A stretch of DNA of 64,000 bases from Providencia rustigianii DSM 4541 (lineage in GTDB: Bacteria > Pseudomonadota > Gammaproteobacteria > Enterobacterales > Enterobacteriaceae). The notes beneath the pieces are model-generated. The model was not told the origin of the DNA. It saw nothing but the letters and a program-made list of their open reading frames with translations, and did not search any database. Shown here piece after piece: positions 48,128 to 57,389 of the stretch (positions within the stretch are counted from its first letter, which is position 1; every line of letters begins with the position of its first letter). The stretch covers positions 319,409 through 383,408 of the forward strand of contig NZ_GG703817.1 of assembly GCF_000156395.1 (NCBI RefSeq), read 5' to 3'. The translations under genes and the position numbers were made by a program.

Positions 48128-48546
48128 AAACTCTATCCATTACTCGAGTCTCTGAGCTTACGGGACTGACGACAGCAACGATCCGTTTTTATGAGAGTAA
48201 GGGATTAATTGCTCCGATTGGTCGAAAAGGGCTCACTCGAATTTATGCCCAAGAAGTCCTCACTCAACTCTCATTAATTATTTTGGCAAAACAAGCACAA
48301 TTTTCATTAGATGATATAGTCGAAATGTTAAATAATTTTCCAGAAAAAGGCATCGAACGCCCTGTCCTTCGAGTTAAAATAGATGAAATCGAACAGAAAA
48401 TTCAAGAATTACAAAAGCTAAAAGAAGGGTTACTCCATGTAGAGCAATGTTCAGCTGAAAACCATTTACAGTGCCCTAAATTTCAGAAAATTTTGTCGAT
48501 TAGTTTAAAAAAAAATATGACAAAACTACTCAAAAATCCCTCTTGA
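48124..48546 (+). CDS. MerR-family transcriptional regulator
   Basis: 140 residues. Winged helix-turn-helix at the N terminus (SITRVSELTGLTTATIRFYESKGLI, quoted over about residues 5-29), a linker helix, a dimerisation coiled coil (EIEQKIQELQKLKEGLLHVEQ) and two cysteines in CSAENHLQCPKF that could be an effector site. A MerR-type operator lies directly after the gene in front of the MFS gene, which is presumably the target. It is coupled to the GNAT gene by ATGA overlap. The effector is unknown; one or two thiols suggest a metal or electrophile, but multidrug-type MerR regulators also occur next to MFS pumps. Confidence 0.88.
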   Translation: MKTLSITRVSELTGLTTATIRFYESKGLIAPIGRKGLTRIYAQEVLTQLSLIILAKQAQFSLDDIVEMLNNFPEKGIERPVLRVKIDEIEQKIQELQKLKEGLLHVEQCSAENHLQCPKFQKILSISLKKNMTKLLKNPS

Positions 48547-48573
48547 CTTAAAGTTAACTTGAAGTTGTATCAT
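48543..48573 (+). promoter_or_regulatory. MerR-type promoter with 19-bp spacer and palindromic operator
   Basis: TTGACT (48543-48548) and TATCAT (48568-48573) are separated by 19 bp, the overlong spacing typical of MerR-activated promoters. Filling the spacer is ACTTAAAGTTAACTTGAAGT (48546-48565), a 20-bp palindrome with one mismatched pair. It is about 65 bp upstream of the MFS start. Confidence 0.82.
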
Positions 48574-48637
48574 CCGGCATATTGAATCCAATTCCATTAG
48601 ATGAATTATTTATCTCAATGAACAATAAGGAATTTTT

Positions 48638-49816
48638 ATGCCACGTTCCGTTCTTTGGCTCGCTGCGGCTTTAGCTTTATTTACGACAGGAAATTCTCTT
48701 GTACTGTCTGTTGCTGTTTTAGTTGGATCCCAACTCACAGATGACCCAGCCTATGCCACGCTTCCCCTATTAACTCAATATATTGGATTAATTGCAGCAT
48801 CAGTACCTATCGCTCATTTTATGATGCGGTTTGGTCGGCGTGCTGGGTTTATTCTCGGTGATATTGGTGGATTCGCCGGCGCCCTGTTAGCCATAGCAGG
48901 AATTTATACACAAAATTTATTTATTTTTTCTATTGGAACATTTTTCACAGGTACCGCAATCGGCATCGCGAAGCAATACCGATTTGCAGCATTAGAAGAA
49001 GCCCCATCCTCCCTAAGAGCCAAAGCCATTGGTCTGGTAATGAGCGGAGGAATTGTTGCAGTCTTAATTGGCCCATCACTGGCGATCTCAACACGAACAA
49101 TCGTCTCTAATTATCCATTTATTGGTACATTTGGTGCTTTATCCATTATTTATATTCTTGCATTTATTCTGTTGTTATTCTTACCATTAAAACTCAACCC
49201 AATTAAAAAAACCAGCATAACACCTTCAATAAATCGCACGTATCGACAGCTTTATTCTCAGCCACTATTAAGGTTGATTGCCGTTGTGAGTGCGGTCGGC
49301 TATGCCTTAGTTGTCTACATGGTCGGGACATTCTCATTAGCGATGAAAGCTCAGGGATTTGATTTTGCTGCCATTGCATTTGTGTTCCAGTGCCACATAT
49401 TAGGCATGTTTGCCCCTTCATTTTTTACAGGGCAACTTATCAGCCGTTTTGGCGTAAAAACCTTCGTTTGGATGGGCGCAATTTGCTTAGTTATTGCCAA
49501 TATTGTTGGGTTAACAGGAACTAGCTACGCACATTTTCTCGTCACGATGACATTAGTTGGATTGGCTTGGAATTTTATTTTAATTACTACAACCCATTTA
49601 TTGCCTCAGACTTATCAAGAAAATGAAAAAGCAAAAATTCAAGGTGCGACAGATTTTCTAATTTTCAGTTTTGGTGCTATTGGAAGCTTAATTGCAGGAT
49701 TCGCATTCTATTTGATGGGATGGCATTCAGTAAATATATTTGGATTAGTCGTGGGTGCTAGCGTGATTATTATTATGATATGGCTACGTAATAGCTTAAG
49801 TACACAGCATTCCTGA
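48638..49816 (+). CDS. MFS transporter, target of the adjacent MerR regulator
   Basis: 392 residues with about twelve membrane helices, a short cytosolic N terminus and the usual basic loop MRFGRRAGFILGD between helices 2 and 3. The fold belongs to the YcaD/permease-like MFS branch often annotated as drug or unknown exporters. Substrate unknown. An AAGGA ribosome site precedes the ATG. It is preceded by the MerR-type promoter and probably followed by a long hairpin (49833-49878). Confidence 0.87.
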   Translation: MPRSVLWLAAALALFTTGNSLVLSVAVLVGSQLTDDPAYATLPLLTQYIGLIAASVPIAHFMMRFGRRAGFILGDIGGFAGALLAIAGIYTQNLFIFSIGTFFTGTAIGIAKQYRFAALEEAPSSLRAKAIGLVMSGGIVAVLIGPSLAISTRTIVSNYPFIGTFGALSIIYILAFILLLFLPLKLNPIKKTSITPSINRTYRQLYSQPLLRLIAVVSAVGYALVVYMVGTFSLAMKAQGFDFAAIAFVFQCHILGMFAPSFFTGQLISRFGVKTFVWMGAICLVIANIVGLTGTSYAHFLVTMTLVGLAWNFILITTTHLLPQTYQENEKAKIQGATDFLIFSFGAIGSLIAGFAFYLMGWHSVNIFGLVVGASVIIIMIWLRNSLSTQHS

Positions 49817-50131
49817 TAATGCATTAACTCAATTAAATGGCAGTAATTATTTTTCACCTATTTATTACGGCCATTTAACGTTCTAATTTTCACACTACGA
49901 TTCCTTTAACACAATGATCCCCTCGACCCATTCTTCTCCTATTCGCAAAACATGGTCTTCTAGATATATATTGCGAGTAATCGGTGTTAATTCAGCGCAA
50001 TCAACTTATTGAATAGTTCTCATTCAATTATAAATTGCTAAAGTTAGTCACTTTCATTGATAATATCTGCGCTTTATTTCCTATGCATACACAAAATCAA
50101 CTGACTTACTCGTGATTTAAAGGGTTTTTAT
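49817..50131. promoter_or_regulatory. 315-bp gap upstream of the porin gene
   Basis: Contains a long hairpin (49833-49847 with 49864-49878: TTAAATGGCAGTAAT and ATTACGGCCATTTAA, one mismatch, 16-nt loop) not followed by a T run, 17 bp past the MFS stop. The remainder is A+T-rich and must hold the porin promoter. OmpR boxes could not be identified confidently. Confidence 0.5.
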
Positions 50132-51226
50132 ATGAAATACAATAAATTAACAGTGCTTGTTACAACACTTATGGTCGCAGGGACAGCTAATGCGGTAGAA
50201 GTATATAACCAAAATGGTAATAAATTTGATGTTTATGGCCAAATTGATGTGCGCCACTATATTGCTGACTCAAAAAGTGGTGAAGATGGCGATGACTCAC
50301 GTGTTCGCCTAGGCTTTCGTGGTGACACGCAAATTACCGATCAATTAATTGGTTATGGTCGTTTTGAGTGGGAAACACCAACAAATAAATCTGAAAGTGA
50401 TAACGAAAACCAAAATCGTTTTGCGTATGCAGGGTTAAAATTCGGTGATTACGGCTCTCTGGATTATGGTCGTAACTATGGTGTGATTTACGATACTAAC
50501 GCATGGACTGACGTACTACCGTTATGGGGTGCAGACACCATGGACCAAGAAGATAACTTTATGACGGGTCGTAACCGCAACTTACTGACTTACCGTAATA
50601 ATAATGCATTTGGTTACGTTGATGGCTTAAGTTTTGCTTTGCAATACCAAGGCAAAAATGGCGATCAAAACCTCTCCTCTAGTGATGATGCGTTGACTAA
50701 TAACGGCGATGGCTACGGTTTCTCTACAGCCTATGAATTAGGTTACGGCGTCACTTTAGGCGGTGGCTACACTAACTCAAATCGCACCCCAGCTCAAAAG
50801 AATCAATCTACAGGCGCAACCGGTAAACGAGCTGAGGCTTGGAACGTTGGCGGAAAGTTTGAGTGGGAATCACTATATTTAGCAGCAATGTATGGTCAAG
50901 CATTGAACACCACTCGTTTTGGTGGCGATGATGAAGAATCTGTCGCGAACAAGTCAGAAAACCTAGAAGTTGTAGCATTATATGAACTGGATTTTGGTTT
51001 GACCCCTTCAATTGGTTATAACCAATCTAAAGGCAAAAATCTGGGCGAATTCGGCAATAAATATTTAGTGAAATACCTTGCTGTTGGTGCGGCATATGAG
51101 TTTAACAACAATATGTCAGCAGTCATCGATTACAAAATTAACCTACTGAATAAAAACGAATTTACTCGCGAATATAATATCAATACCGATAACGTGTTGG
51201 GTCTAGGATTAGTTTACCAATTCTAA
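50132..51226 (+). CDS. OmpC/OmpF-type general porin
   Basis: Outer-membrane trimeric porin of 364 residues, sixteen-strand barrel. Signal peptide [21 protein letters not shown] then mature [16 protein letters not shown]. Family motifs are [35 protein letters not shown] (20 residues) and the constriction loop L3 with [21 protein letters not shown]-like sequence. It ends in Phe, as needed for BAM-dependent assembly. It cannot be assigned to OmpC or OmpF from sequence alone. It is a single gene with a strong terminator. L3 and barrel loop changes in this gene would affect antibiotic entry. Confidence 0.95.
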   Translation: MKYNKLTVLVTTLMVAGTANAVEVYNQNGNKFDVYGQIDVRHYIADSKSGEDGDDSRVRLGFRGDTQITDQLIGYGRFEWETPTNKSESDNENQNRFAYAGLKFGDYGSLDYGRNYGVIYDTNAWTDVLPLWGADTMDQEDNFMTGRNRNLLTYRNNNAFGYVDGLSFALQYQGKNGDQNLSSSDDALTNNGDGYGFSTAYELGYGVTLGGGYTNSNRTPAQKNQSTGATGKRAEAWNVGGKFEWESLYLAAMYGQALNTTRFGGDDEESVANKSENLEVVALYELDFGLTPSIGYNQSKGKNLGEFGNKYLVKYLAVGAAYEFNNNMSAVIDYKINLLNKNEFTREYNINTDNVLGLGLVYQF

Positions 51227-51240
51227 TCATGGGTAAATAG

Positions 51241-51285
51241 AATAGGCGCTACCGTACAATTTTATCGATAGCGCCTATTTTTTTA
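51241..51285. terminator. Bidirectional terminator between the porin gene and gss
   Basis: Perfect 11-bp stem AATAGGCGCTA (51241-51251) with TAGCGCCTATT (51269-51279) and seven T. The gss stop codon (51283-51285) overlaps the T run. Confidence 0.9.
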
Positions 51286-53175
51286 TTTAGATTGTTTTAA
51301 AAAATCTTCATCATCGAGTACCCATAACGGCTCGATATCGCTATCTTTTTTAATGACCAGAGATGGGTCTGAACGTAGACAAACGCCTCCATAATGTCCC
51401 CCGATCGTGAAAGTACAGACTTGAATATAACGACCTGAAACCTTAGGCAAGCACCACAGCTGCTGATAAACATTTTCTTGATAATTAAATTGCCCATCAG
51501 TTTCATCCAAAACTTCATCCAGATGGTCAACTAAACCAATATTATCCCCACAGCGCCCTGCTATTGGCTTAACGGCGTAACCTGTTTGGCGTAACTCATC
51601 ATTGATTTCAAAATCAGTGTTCAATAAATACGGATGATGAGGAAACAATGACCAAAGGATAGGTAGAATAGCTTTATTTCCAGGTATCACCGTCCATAAA
51701 GGTTCAAACACACGAATTTCGGGACGTAATAATACATCAATTAACCGAACATCATTATGGTGAGGATGCCCTGTGCAGATAGGTAAAGCAGAAAAGGTAA
51801 TGTCGCTTTCACTTTCTTGGCGCAATTGCTCAAGTACAGTTTCCCATGCCCATGTTTTCCACACGCATTCTAATACACGCCCTTCACCATCAACCACTTG
51901 CCCCGTTTCATTCCACTCTAATTCGTCTAAACCATGAATAATTTTATACTCAAATCCAGCGGCTTTAATGGATTGAGCCATAAATAAGGCATGGTAGTCT
52001 TCCTCACCATCATTATCTTGCATGATGTGAATAAACGGTTTTGCCGAAGTATGCTTCCAAGTATCCGTTAATATCTCGTTAAGACGTTCCCCTGGATTCC
52101 AACCCGTTTTTAATCCGCCAACCTGTGCCCATTTTTCGATAATTAACCCAGTCTCAGTATGGCAAGATGCAGAGTCTGCATTATATTCATAGACTTTCAG
52201 ACCCCGTTCATCCATACAGAAATCAACCCTTCCTGTGACCATATCATGACGACGGTTTTGCCATGACAAACGTAAACGTGGCCATAAAATTTCAGGAATA
52301 TTAAATAACTTCAATAAATTATCGTCTTTTAGTACTTTTTCTGTCGCGTGAAGATACATTAAGTGGACTTCATTGGTCGCTTGCATCAACTTATTTTCAG
52401 CGGTGCTTGAGATAGTAAAGTACTCATGGGGATCTGCATTCAGCCTATGTCCACGCTTATCTTTGACATAAGCATGCTCAATTGGGTTAGATTCATCTAA
52501 CCATCCATAGTTAAAATTGATTTGGCTATCTAATTTAGAACCATGCAGCTGCATGAGCTGCGGATTGACATCTGGCTCAATATAGGCGAACTGGTCATTT
52601 TCTGTCTGGACCATCCACCCGAGAATGGTGGTATCCGTGAAAGTATCGATTACGGTATAAATACCATTATCAAACTGCAAGGGAAGTTCGCGGGTCCACT
52701 GCTGCCCCACGGGAAGTTTATGATGTAAGACATTTTGCTCAACAACACGGACTTTATCGTCAAAAACATGTGTAATAACCGCCACGTGACCCGTTTTTTG
52801 AAATTCCCCTCCTTCAGCCCAAATTAATAGACTTCCAGCAACTGGCTTAACTTGACTGCCATTTTTAAATGCCCGTAGAGGTAAAATGTCATCATCAACC
52901 ACATGACGTAAAAATCTCAGAGAAAAAATCTCGTATGCCATTCCAACATCAGTAAATACAACACCATAATTGAGATACAGAAAGCGGCGTGCAAACTCAA
53001 CACACTGCCACTTATATCCCATATATTCGTTACCAATATAGCTACGAAAGGATATGTCATCATGCTTATCAATATCTTCTATGGAACTGTAATCTGATGA
53101 GTAAATAGCGACCCCGCCTGGGGCATAGCCAAGTAAAGTACCAAAAGGTTCATGTTGCGAAGTAATGTTACTCAT
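51283..53175 (-). CDS. gss: Bifunctional glutathionylspermidine synthetase/amidase
   Basis: Makes glutathionylspermidine from glutathione, spermidine and ATP, and hydrolyses it with a separate domain. 630 residues against 619 in E. coli. The N-terminal CHAP-type amidase domain has the nucleophile Cys58 in YKWQCVEFARR and a histidine in KTGHVAVITHV. The C-terminal ATP-grasp synthetase domain has RLRLSWQNRRHDMVTGR, EYNADSASCHTE, the HIMQDNDGEEDYH loop and the terminal WCLPKVSGRYIQVCTFTIGG. All are conserved, so both activities should be present. In E. coli the product protects protein thiols. Single gene; the start is MSNITSQHEPFGT. Confidence 0.97.
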   Translation of the reverse strand: MSNITSQHEPFGTLLGYAPGGVAIYSSDYSSIEDIDKHDDISFRSYIGNEYMGYKWQCVEFARRFLYLNYGVVFTDVGMAYEIFSLRFLRHVVDDDILPLRAFKNGSQVKPVAGSLLIWAEGGEFQKTGHVAVITHVFDDKVRVVEQNVLHHKLPVGQQWTRELPLQFDNGIYTVIDTFTDTTILGWMVQTENDQFAYIEPDVNPQLMQLHGSKLDSQINFNYGWLDESNPIEHAYVKDKRGHRLNADPHEYFTISSTAENKLMQATNEVHLMYLHATEKVLKDDNLLKLFNIPEILWPRLRLSWQNRRHDMVTGRVDFCMDERGLKVYEYNADSASCHTETGLIIEKWAQVGGLKTGWNPGERLNEILTDTWKHTSAKPFIHIMQDNDGEEDYHALFMAQSIKAAGFEYKIIHGLDELEWNETGQVVDGEGRVLECVWKTWAWETVLEQLRQESESDITFSALPICTGHPHHNDVRLIDVLLRPEIRVFEPLWTVIPGNKAILPILWSLFPHHPYLLNTDFEINDELRQTGYAVKPIAGRCGDNIGLVDHLDEVLDETDGQFNYQENVYQQLWCLPKVSGRYIQVCTFTIGGHYGGVCLRSDPSLVIKKDSDIEPLWVLDDEDFLKQSK

Positions 53176-53271
53176 ATTACAGCTCCACTGATATTAATTA
53201 AATTGCAATTATAAGACTGCTAATAATCAGTATACGCTCGTAATATTGAAAAAACCTCGGTTTTTCATAGA

Positions 53272-53301
53272 CAAAAAAAAGCACCTAAGTTATAGGTGCT
53301 T
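53272..53301 (-). terminator. Terminator of the 87-residue gene
   Basis: On the minus strand AAGCACCTA, TAACT loop and TAGGTGCTT (arms 53301-53293 and 53287-53279) are followed by eight T. Confidence 0.88.
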
Positions 53302-53339
53302 TATGGTGTTGAATTTATGAATTCAAGAGGATACGTATT

Positions 53340-53603
53340 TTAACGGTGTCCCCGGGTATGGTTGTTTGATGACCAACTGAAAGTAGAGCTAGTGTCCACC
53401 ACTCGATCTTTTTTCTTTTGAACTCGTAATTTTTTAGCTTCTTTTTCAACTTCAGCGGATATTTCGGTAATGATTTGCTTTTTAACTTTGTTCTCTTCGC
53501 TATTACTTAATTCACGTCCAAGACTTTTACGCTCTTGCGCTAACCGCTGCCTCACTCGCATTCGTTGAGACTCGGTCATTTCTTGTAGTGTTAGAATTTT
53601 CAT
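53340..53603 (-). CDS. Small basic hypothetical protein, 87 residues
   Basis: I do not recognise the family. The product is highly charged and predicted helical over residues 1-70 (MTESQRMRVRQRLAQERKSL and a Glu/Lys-rich coiled-coil-like segment), with a polar Ser/His-rich C-terminal tail. No membrane segment, cysteine or metal motif. A good terminator and a clear gap on both sides support it as a gene. GGAGTAATG-type ribosome site before the ATG. The composition is compatible with a nucleic-acid- or ribosome-associated protein, but there is no direct evidence. Confidence 0.72.
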   Translation of the reverse strand: MKILTLQEMTESQRMRVRQRLAQERKSLGRELSNSEENKVKKQIITEISAEVEKEAKKLRVQKKKDRVVDTSSTFSWSSNNHTRGHR

Positions 53604-53747
53604 ATCATTACTCCCTACGCAGGTTGAAGTCCTGTATTAATATAGCACGCTGATATTTTTTAGTCCTGCACTAGGTGCCATCAATACTGTTTAGGAGTAT
53701 AGTAGCCAATATCGAAATTAGAATTGATATGAATCACTTTATTTATT

Positions 53748-54845
53748 ATGGAATTAGCCTCATCCCCTCAAAATATTCGCCAACTCTTAATCTCTGACAC
53801 GCCTATTATTGATGTCCGTGCTCCTATTGAATTTCAGCAAGGCTCTATGCCGTCAGCGTTGAATTTACCGTTAATGAATGATGACGAACGTACCGAAGTC
53901 GGTATCTGCTATAAACAGAAAGGCTCCGATAAAGCAGTAGCTTTAGGTCATCAATTGGTGTCTGGGGAATTACGTGAAAATCGAATAGCTGCATGGAAAG
54001 CAGCATGTCAGCGATACCCTGAAGGGTATATCTGCTGTGCTCGTGGAGGAATGCGTTCCCATATTGTCCAACAATGGTTAAAAGATTGCGGTATCGAATA
54101 CCCTTTAATTAGCGGTGGATACAAGACATTACGCCAAGCAGCAATTGATGCCATTAACGAATTATCCCAGCGCCCCGTCATTCTTATTGGTGGCTGCACT
54201 GGCAATGGAAAAACGTTATTAGTACAAAATTTAGATGATGGTATTGATCTAGAAGGAATCGCACATCATCGTGGCTCCTCTTTTGGGCGTACACTAGAAG
54301 CCCAATTTTCACAAGCCACCTTCGAAAATTATCTCGCTGTATCCATGCTAAAAAAAGCCCCTAACCATAACCGTTGGATACTTGAGGACGAAGGTCGCGC
54401 TATTGGCATCAATAGCCTACCAGAGCCTATGCGAGCAGCAATGGAAGCCGCCAATATCGCCGTCGTCGAAGATCCATTTGAATTACGTATGCAAAGGCTA
54501 AAAGAAGAGTATTTCAACCGAATGACTCATGATTTTATTGCAGCCTATGGGGAAGAAAAAGGTTGGGATGCCTATAGTGAATATCTGCATCATGGGTTAT
54601 ATGCCATTCGTAAACGTTTAGGTTCTCAGCGTGCCATAGAGCTAACAGTATTACTCGATAACGCATTGATTGAGCAACGAAAAACAGGTCATACGGAAGT
54701 TCATTTTTCATGGTTAAGCCCACTACTCCATGAATATTATGACCCGATGTACCGTTATCAACTGAGTAAAAAGCAGCAACGCATCGTCTTCAAGGGGACG
54801 TTTGAAGAAGTGACTGAATGGGTTAAGTCAACCGCAAATAGGTAA
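53748..54845 (+). CDS. selU: tRNA 2-selenouridine synthase
   Basis: SelU/MnmH/YbbB: geranylates 2-thiouridine at the wobble position of tRNA Lys, Glu and Gln and replaces the sulfur with selenium from selenophosphate. 365 residues. The N-terminal rhodanese domain carries the catalytic Cys96-Cys97 pair ([11 protein letters not shown]). The C-terminal P-loop domain has GGCTGNGKT at 148-156. Both are intact. The ribosome site is weak. The selenophosphate synthetase selD is not in the window. A matS hairpin follows the stop. Confidence 0.95.
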   Translation: MELASSPQNIRQLLISDTPIIDVRAPIEFQQGSMPSALNLPLMNDDERTEVGICYKQKGSDKAVALGHQLVSGELRENRIAAWKAACQRYPEGYICCARGGMRSHIVQQWLKDCGIEYPLISGGYKTLRQAAIDAINELSQRPVILIGGCTGNGKTLLVQNLDDGIDLEGIAHHRGSSFGRTLEAQFSQATFENYLAVSMLKKAPNHNRWILEDEGRAIGINSLPEPMRAAMEAANIAVVEDPFELRMQRLKEEYFNRMTHDFIAAYGEEKGWDAYSEYLHHGLYAIRKRLGSQRAIELTVLLDNALIEQRKTGHTEVHFSWLSPLLHEYYDPMYRYQLSKKQQRIVFKGTFEEVTEWVKSTANR

Positions 54846-54857
54846 ATACTCCATTAT

Positions 54858-54880
54858 AAAAGGTGACAGCGTCACCTTTT
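54858..54880. terminator. Terminator hairpin built on a matS site, after selU
   Basis: Stem AAAAGGTGAC (54858-54867) with GTCACCTTTT (54871-54880) and an AGC loop, 12 bp past the selU stop. It can serve the converging LysE-family gene. The 13 central bases are a matS site. Confidence 0.75.
54863..54875. other. matS site (MatP binding) in the selU terminator
   Basis: GTGACAGCGTCAC, an exact match to GTGACRNYGTCAC (R=A, N=G, Y=C). It is 9 kb to the right of dif, so matS sites lie on both sides of dif. Confidence 0.85.
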
Positions 54881-54898
54881 ACCTACCAAATAACAAAA

Positions 54899-55546
54899 TC
54901 ACTTTCTAAGTGCTAGCTCACTCACACCTTGGTAAATCAATTTAGAGGCTAATCCCCCTAAGAGCAGACCAACCGCCTTCCCTACGACTTTATGGATCCG
55001 GGAATATGTCCGCCTAACGGAAGAAAGTGAAAAAGTTTGGCATAAAATAATCCGCCAAATTAGTGACGCCAACACAATTCCTAGCCAAATAACAATTTTA
55101 GTCCATAGCGGTGTCGAGGTTGAAATAGTTGTAGAAAAAATACTGACAAAAAACAGAACCGTTTGCGGATTGGATAAATCCGTGATTAATCCGCGACGAA
55201 AGTAAATTCCGGTAGGAAAAATTTCCGTTGCATTTTCAGTGGCTAAATTAAGTTGAGTTCTATTACGAAAAATACTCACTGCATAATAAAGTAGATACAA
55301 GCCGCCTAAAATCTTAATCACTGAAAAGAGAGACTCAAACTGGGTCATCAATGTCACCAACCCAAATAGCCCTAGCCCTGAATAAATAGCATCTCCCAGC
55401 ACAACACCATATCCACATGTCAGCCCTGCTTTTTTCCCTGAGCTGAGGGTGGTTTGAACGACAGTAAATAAGTTAGCGCCAGGATTGAAAAAAGTGAGTA
55501 CAAATAAAAACAGCGTAATGATAATGCTATGTAGAGGATCCATCAT
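54899..55546 (-). CDS. LysE/RhtB-family amino-acid exporter
   Basis: 215 residues with six membrane segments, a typical RhtB/LysE arrangement. The family motif FFNPGANLFTVVQTTLSSG (about residues 20-38) and GLTCGYGVVLGDAIYSGLG (about 41-59) are present, as is ITDLSNPQTVLFFVSIF. Members export threonine, homoserine, lysine or other small amino acids; the substrate is not decided by sequence. The first two codons are ATG ATG. It converges on selU. Confidence 0.92.
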   Translation of the reverse strand: MMDPLHSIIITLFLFVLTFFNPGANLFTVVQTTLSSGKKAGLTCGYGVVLGDAIYSGLGLFGLVTLMTQFESLFSVIKILGGLYLLYYAVSIFRNRTQLNLATENATEIFPTGIYFRRGLITDLSNPQTVLFFVSIFSTTISTSTPLWTKIVIWLGIVLASLIWRIILCQTFSLSSVRRTYSRIHKVVGKAVGLLLGGLASKLIYQGVSELALRK

Positions 55547-55632
55547 TGTCTCTCTAATCAGTCGATGATGTTTCCATTATAGACATTGAAAATGCTAAAT
55601 TCCTGAATCTGTGTTCGTATTCAGATAAAAAA

Positions 55633-56109
55633 TTAACCTTGTTGAGAAAGTGTTTTTCTACGCTGTAGTAACCATTTATCTAGCTCATTAGCAAACTGCT
55701 GACGATCCCGTTGGTTCATACTTGCAGGCCCTCCCGTTTGTACGCCACTTGCGCGCATGGTATCCATAAAATCACGGATAGTCAGGCGTTCACGGATTGT
55801 CGCTTCACTGTACCGCTCTCCACGAGGGTTCAAGGCAACCGCCCCCTTTTCCATGACTTCTGCTGCCAATGGAATATCCGCAGTAATAATCAAATCGCCA
55901 GCTTGAGCACGTAAAACAATTTCATTATCAGCAACATCAAACCCTGCTGGAACCTGTAAAGTTTTCAAAAAAATAGACGGTGGAACGGAAAGACGTTGGT
56001 TAGCGACAAAAGTAATTTGCACTTTATCCCTATCCGCGGCTCGATATAAAATTTCTTTAATCACTTTCGGACAAGCATCCGCATCAACCCAAATCACCAT
56101 CATTTTCAT
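55633..56109 (-). CDS. yaiI: YaiI/YqxD family protein (DUF188)
   Basis: 158 residues, close to E. coli YaiI. Typical DUF188/PIN-like motifs: [20 protein letters not shown] at the N terminus, [23 protein letters not shown] with an acidic catalytic-type DxxITxD set, and [18 protein letters not shown]. The acidic residues fit a metal-dependent nuclease fold, but no activity is known. It precedes the LysE-family gene on the same strand by about 90 bp. A stop-like A+T-rich gap separates it from the aldolase. Confidence 0.92.
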   Translation of the reverse strand: MKMMVIWVDADACPKVIKEILYRAADRDKVQITFVANQRLSVPPSIFLKTLQVPAGFDVADNEIVLRAQAGDLIITADIPLAAEVMEKGAVALNPRGERYSEATIRERLTIRDFMDTMRASGVQTGGPASMNQRDRQQFANELDKWLLQRRKTLSQQG

Positions 56110-56214
56110 TTAAACCTATTAAATTATTACTTTAGCGTATCATAACATGTTATCAGTAACTTAGGAGGTACAAACCTGAGTAAGCCCAAGGATTTGAGCT
56201 TACCGACAATACAA

Positions 56215-57240
56215 TTAGCGCAAAGAATTGAACGTGCTGATAAAAGAATCGACATCTTGCTGAGTTGTTGACCATGAGGTGCACAAGCGTATGCAGGTTT
56301 TACCCGCTTCAGGGGCCGGCATGCTGCTTAACACATAATGAGCTAACAATTTAGTAGCTAGTTCGTCAGGCAGGATCACAAACACTTGGTTTGATTCAAC
56401 GGGTGCGAGGAACTCAAAGCCTTGCTGAGTAAAGAAATCGGCTAAGTTATTCGCCATTTCATTAAGATGTTTACCCAGTTTAAAATAGAGGTCATCCGCA
56501 AATAACGCGTTAAACTGTGCTGCAAGTAACCATCCTTTTGCTTGCAATCCGCCCTTTTGCTTGATGCTAAAACGAAAATCTGATTTTAAGCTTGGGTTTA
56601 AAATAACTAAAACTTCCCCCGTTAATGCCCCAATTTTTGTTCCACCAATATAAAAAATATCGGTTAATTGCGCGATATCCTCAATGGTTAAGTCACTGGC
56701 ATGGGACATCAAGCCAGAGGCTAAACGAGCGCCATCCATAAATAACAACAACCCATGCTGATCACAGACTTTACGTAGTGCTATTAGCTCTTCTTTACGG
56801 TAAACAGTGCCAATCTCAGTCGAGTTACTGATATATACCAATTTAGGTTGAACACAATGTTCATCGGTATGAGCGGCTAAAACCTGTTCAATCAATGCTG
56901 GAGTTAACTTACCTGACTCAGATTTAACCGTAAAAACCTTGTGTCCAGTGGCTTCAATTGCCCCTGTTTCATGCACTGCAATATGCCCTGAATCCACAGC
57001 AATTGCGGCTTGATGGGGTCTTAATACATGAGAAATCGCTGTTAAATTGGTGATCGTACCACCATTAAAAAAATGAATATCTGCATCCGGGCGCCCAATA
57101 CGTTGTTTCAGTTGCTCAGCAACGCTGGCACATAACTCATCTGTGCCATACCCTTGAAAGCGCTTACCCGCTAAGCGATTTAACTCATCCATTACTGCTG
57201 GGTGCGCAATTTCATTATAATCATTGATAAAACTGTACAT
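56215..57240 (-). CDS. Low-specificity L-threonine aldolase-type PLP enzyme
   Basis: PLP-dependent beta-eliminating lyase/threonine aldolase family of 341 residues. Lys202 in YIGGTKIGALTGE is the expected Schiff-base lysine, and Asp169 in LLFMDGARL pairs with the PLP ring nitrogen. FFNGGTITNL and VDSGHIAVHETGA are the PLP phosphate and stacking motifs (His90). Activity: cleavage of threonine or allo-threonine to glycine plus acetaldehyde. Exact stereo-preference unknown. It is distinct enough from ltaE that a symbol is not given. Single gene with a 150-bp upstream gap. Confidence 0.9.
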   Translation of the reverse strand: MYSFINDYNEIAHPAVMDELNRLAGKRFQGYGTDELCASVAEQLKQRIGRPDADIHFFNGGTITNLTAISHVLRPHQAAIAVDSGHIAVHETGAIEATGHKVFTVKSESGKLTPALIEQVLAAHTDEHCVQPKLVYISNSTEIGTVYRKEELIALRKVCDQHGLLLFMDGARLASGLMSHASDLTIEDIAQLTDIFYIGGTKIGALTGEVLVILNPSLKSDFRFSIKQKGGLQAKGWLLAAQFNALFADDLYFKLGKHLNEMANNLADFFTQQGFEFLAPVESNQVFVILPDELATKLLAHYVLSSMPAPEAGKTCIRLCTSWSTTQQDVDSFISTFNSLR

Positions 57241-57389
57241 GGGGGCGACCTACCGTTAGCTAGTTGACTGTGTTCGAGATTCGAAATAAGCCAATAGTTA
57301 TATTCGTATAGTATTCAATGTTCAATGATATTTTTTAGCAGATCGCACTTACTGATTAGCGTGTCGCCATAAAATGTCGGTTTTTCCCT

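Noticed and set aside
50158-50175. GTTACAAC in the porin signal-peptide region as a Ter site
   Set aside because: The nine-base core is present but both flanking conserved bases are wrong (TTGTTACAACACT).
50743-50755. GTTACGGCGTCAC in the porin gene as a matS site
   Set aside because: One mismatch to the fixed bases (position 3).
55577-55632. Terminator for yaiI from the CTGAAT/ATTCAG inverted repeat
   Set aside because: Short stem and no T run on the minus strand.
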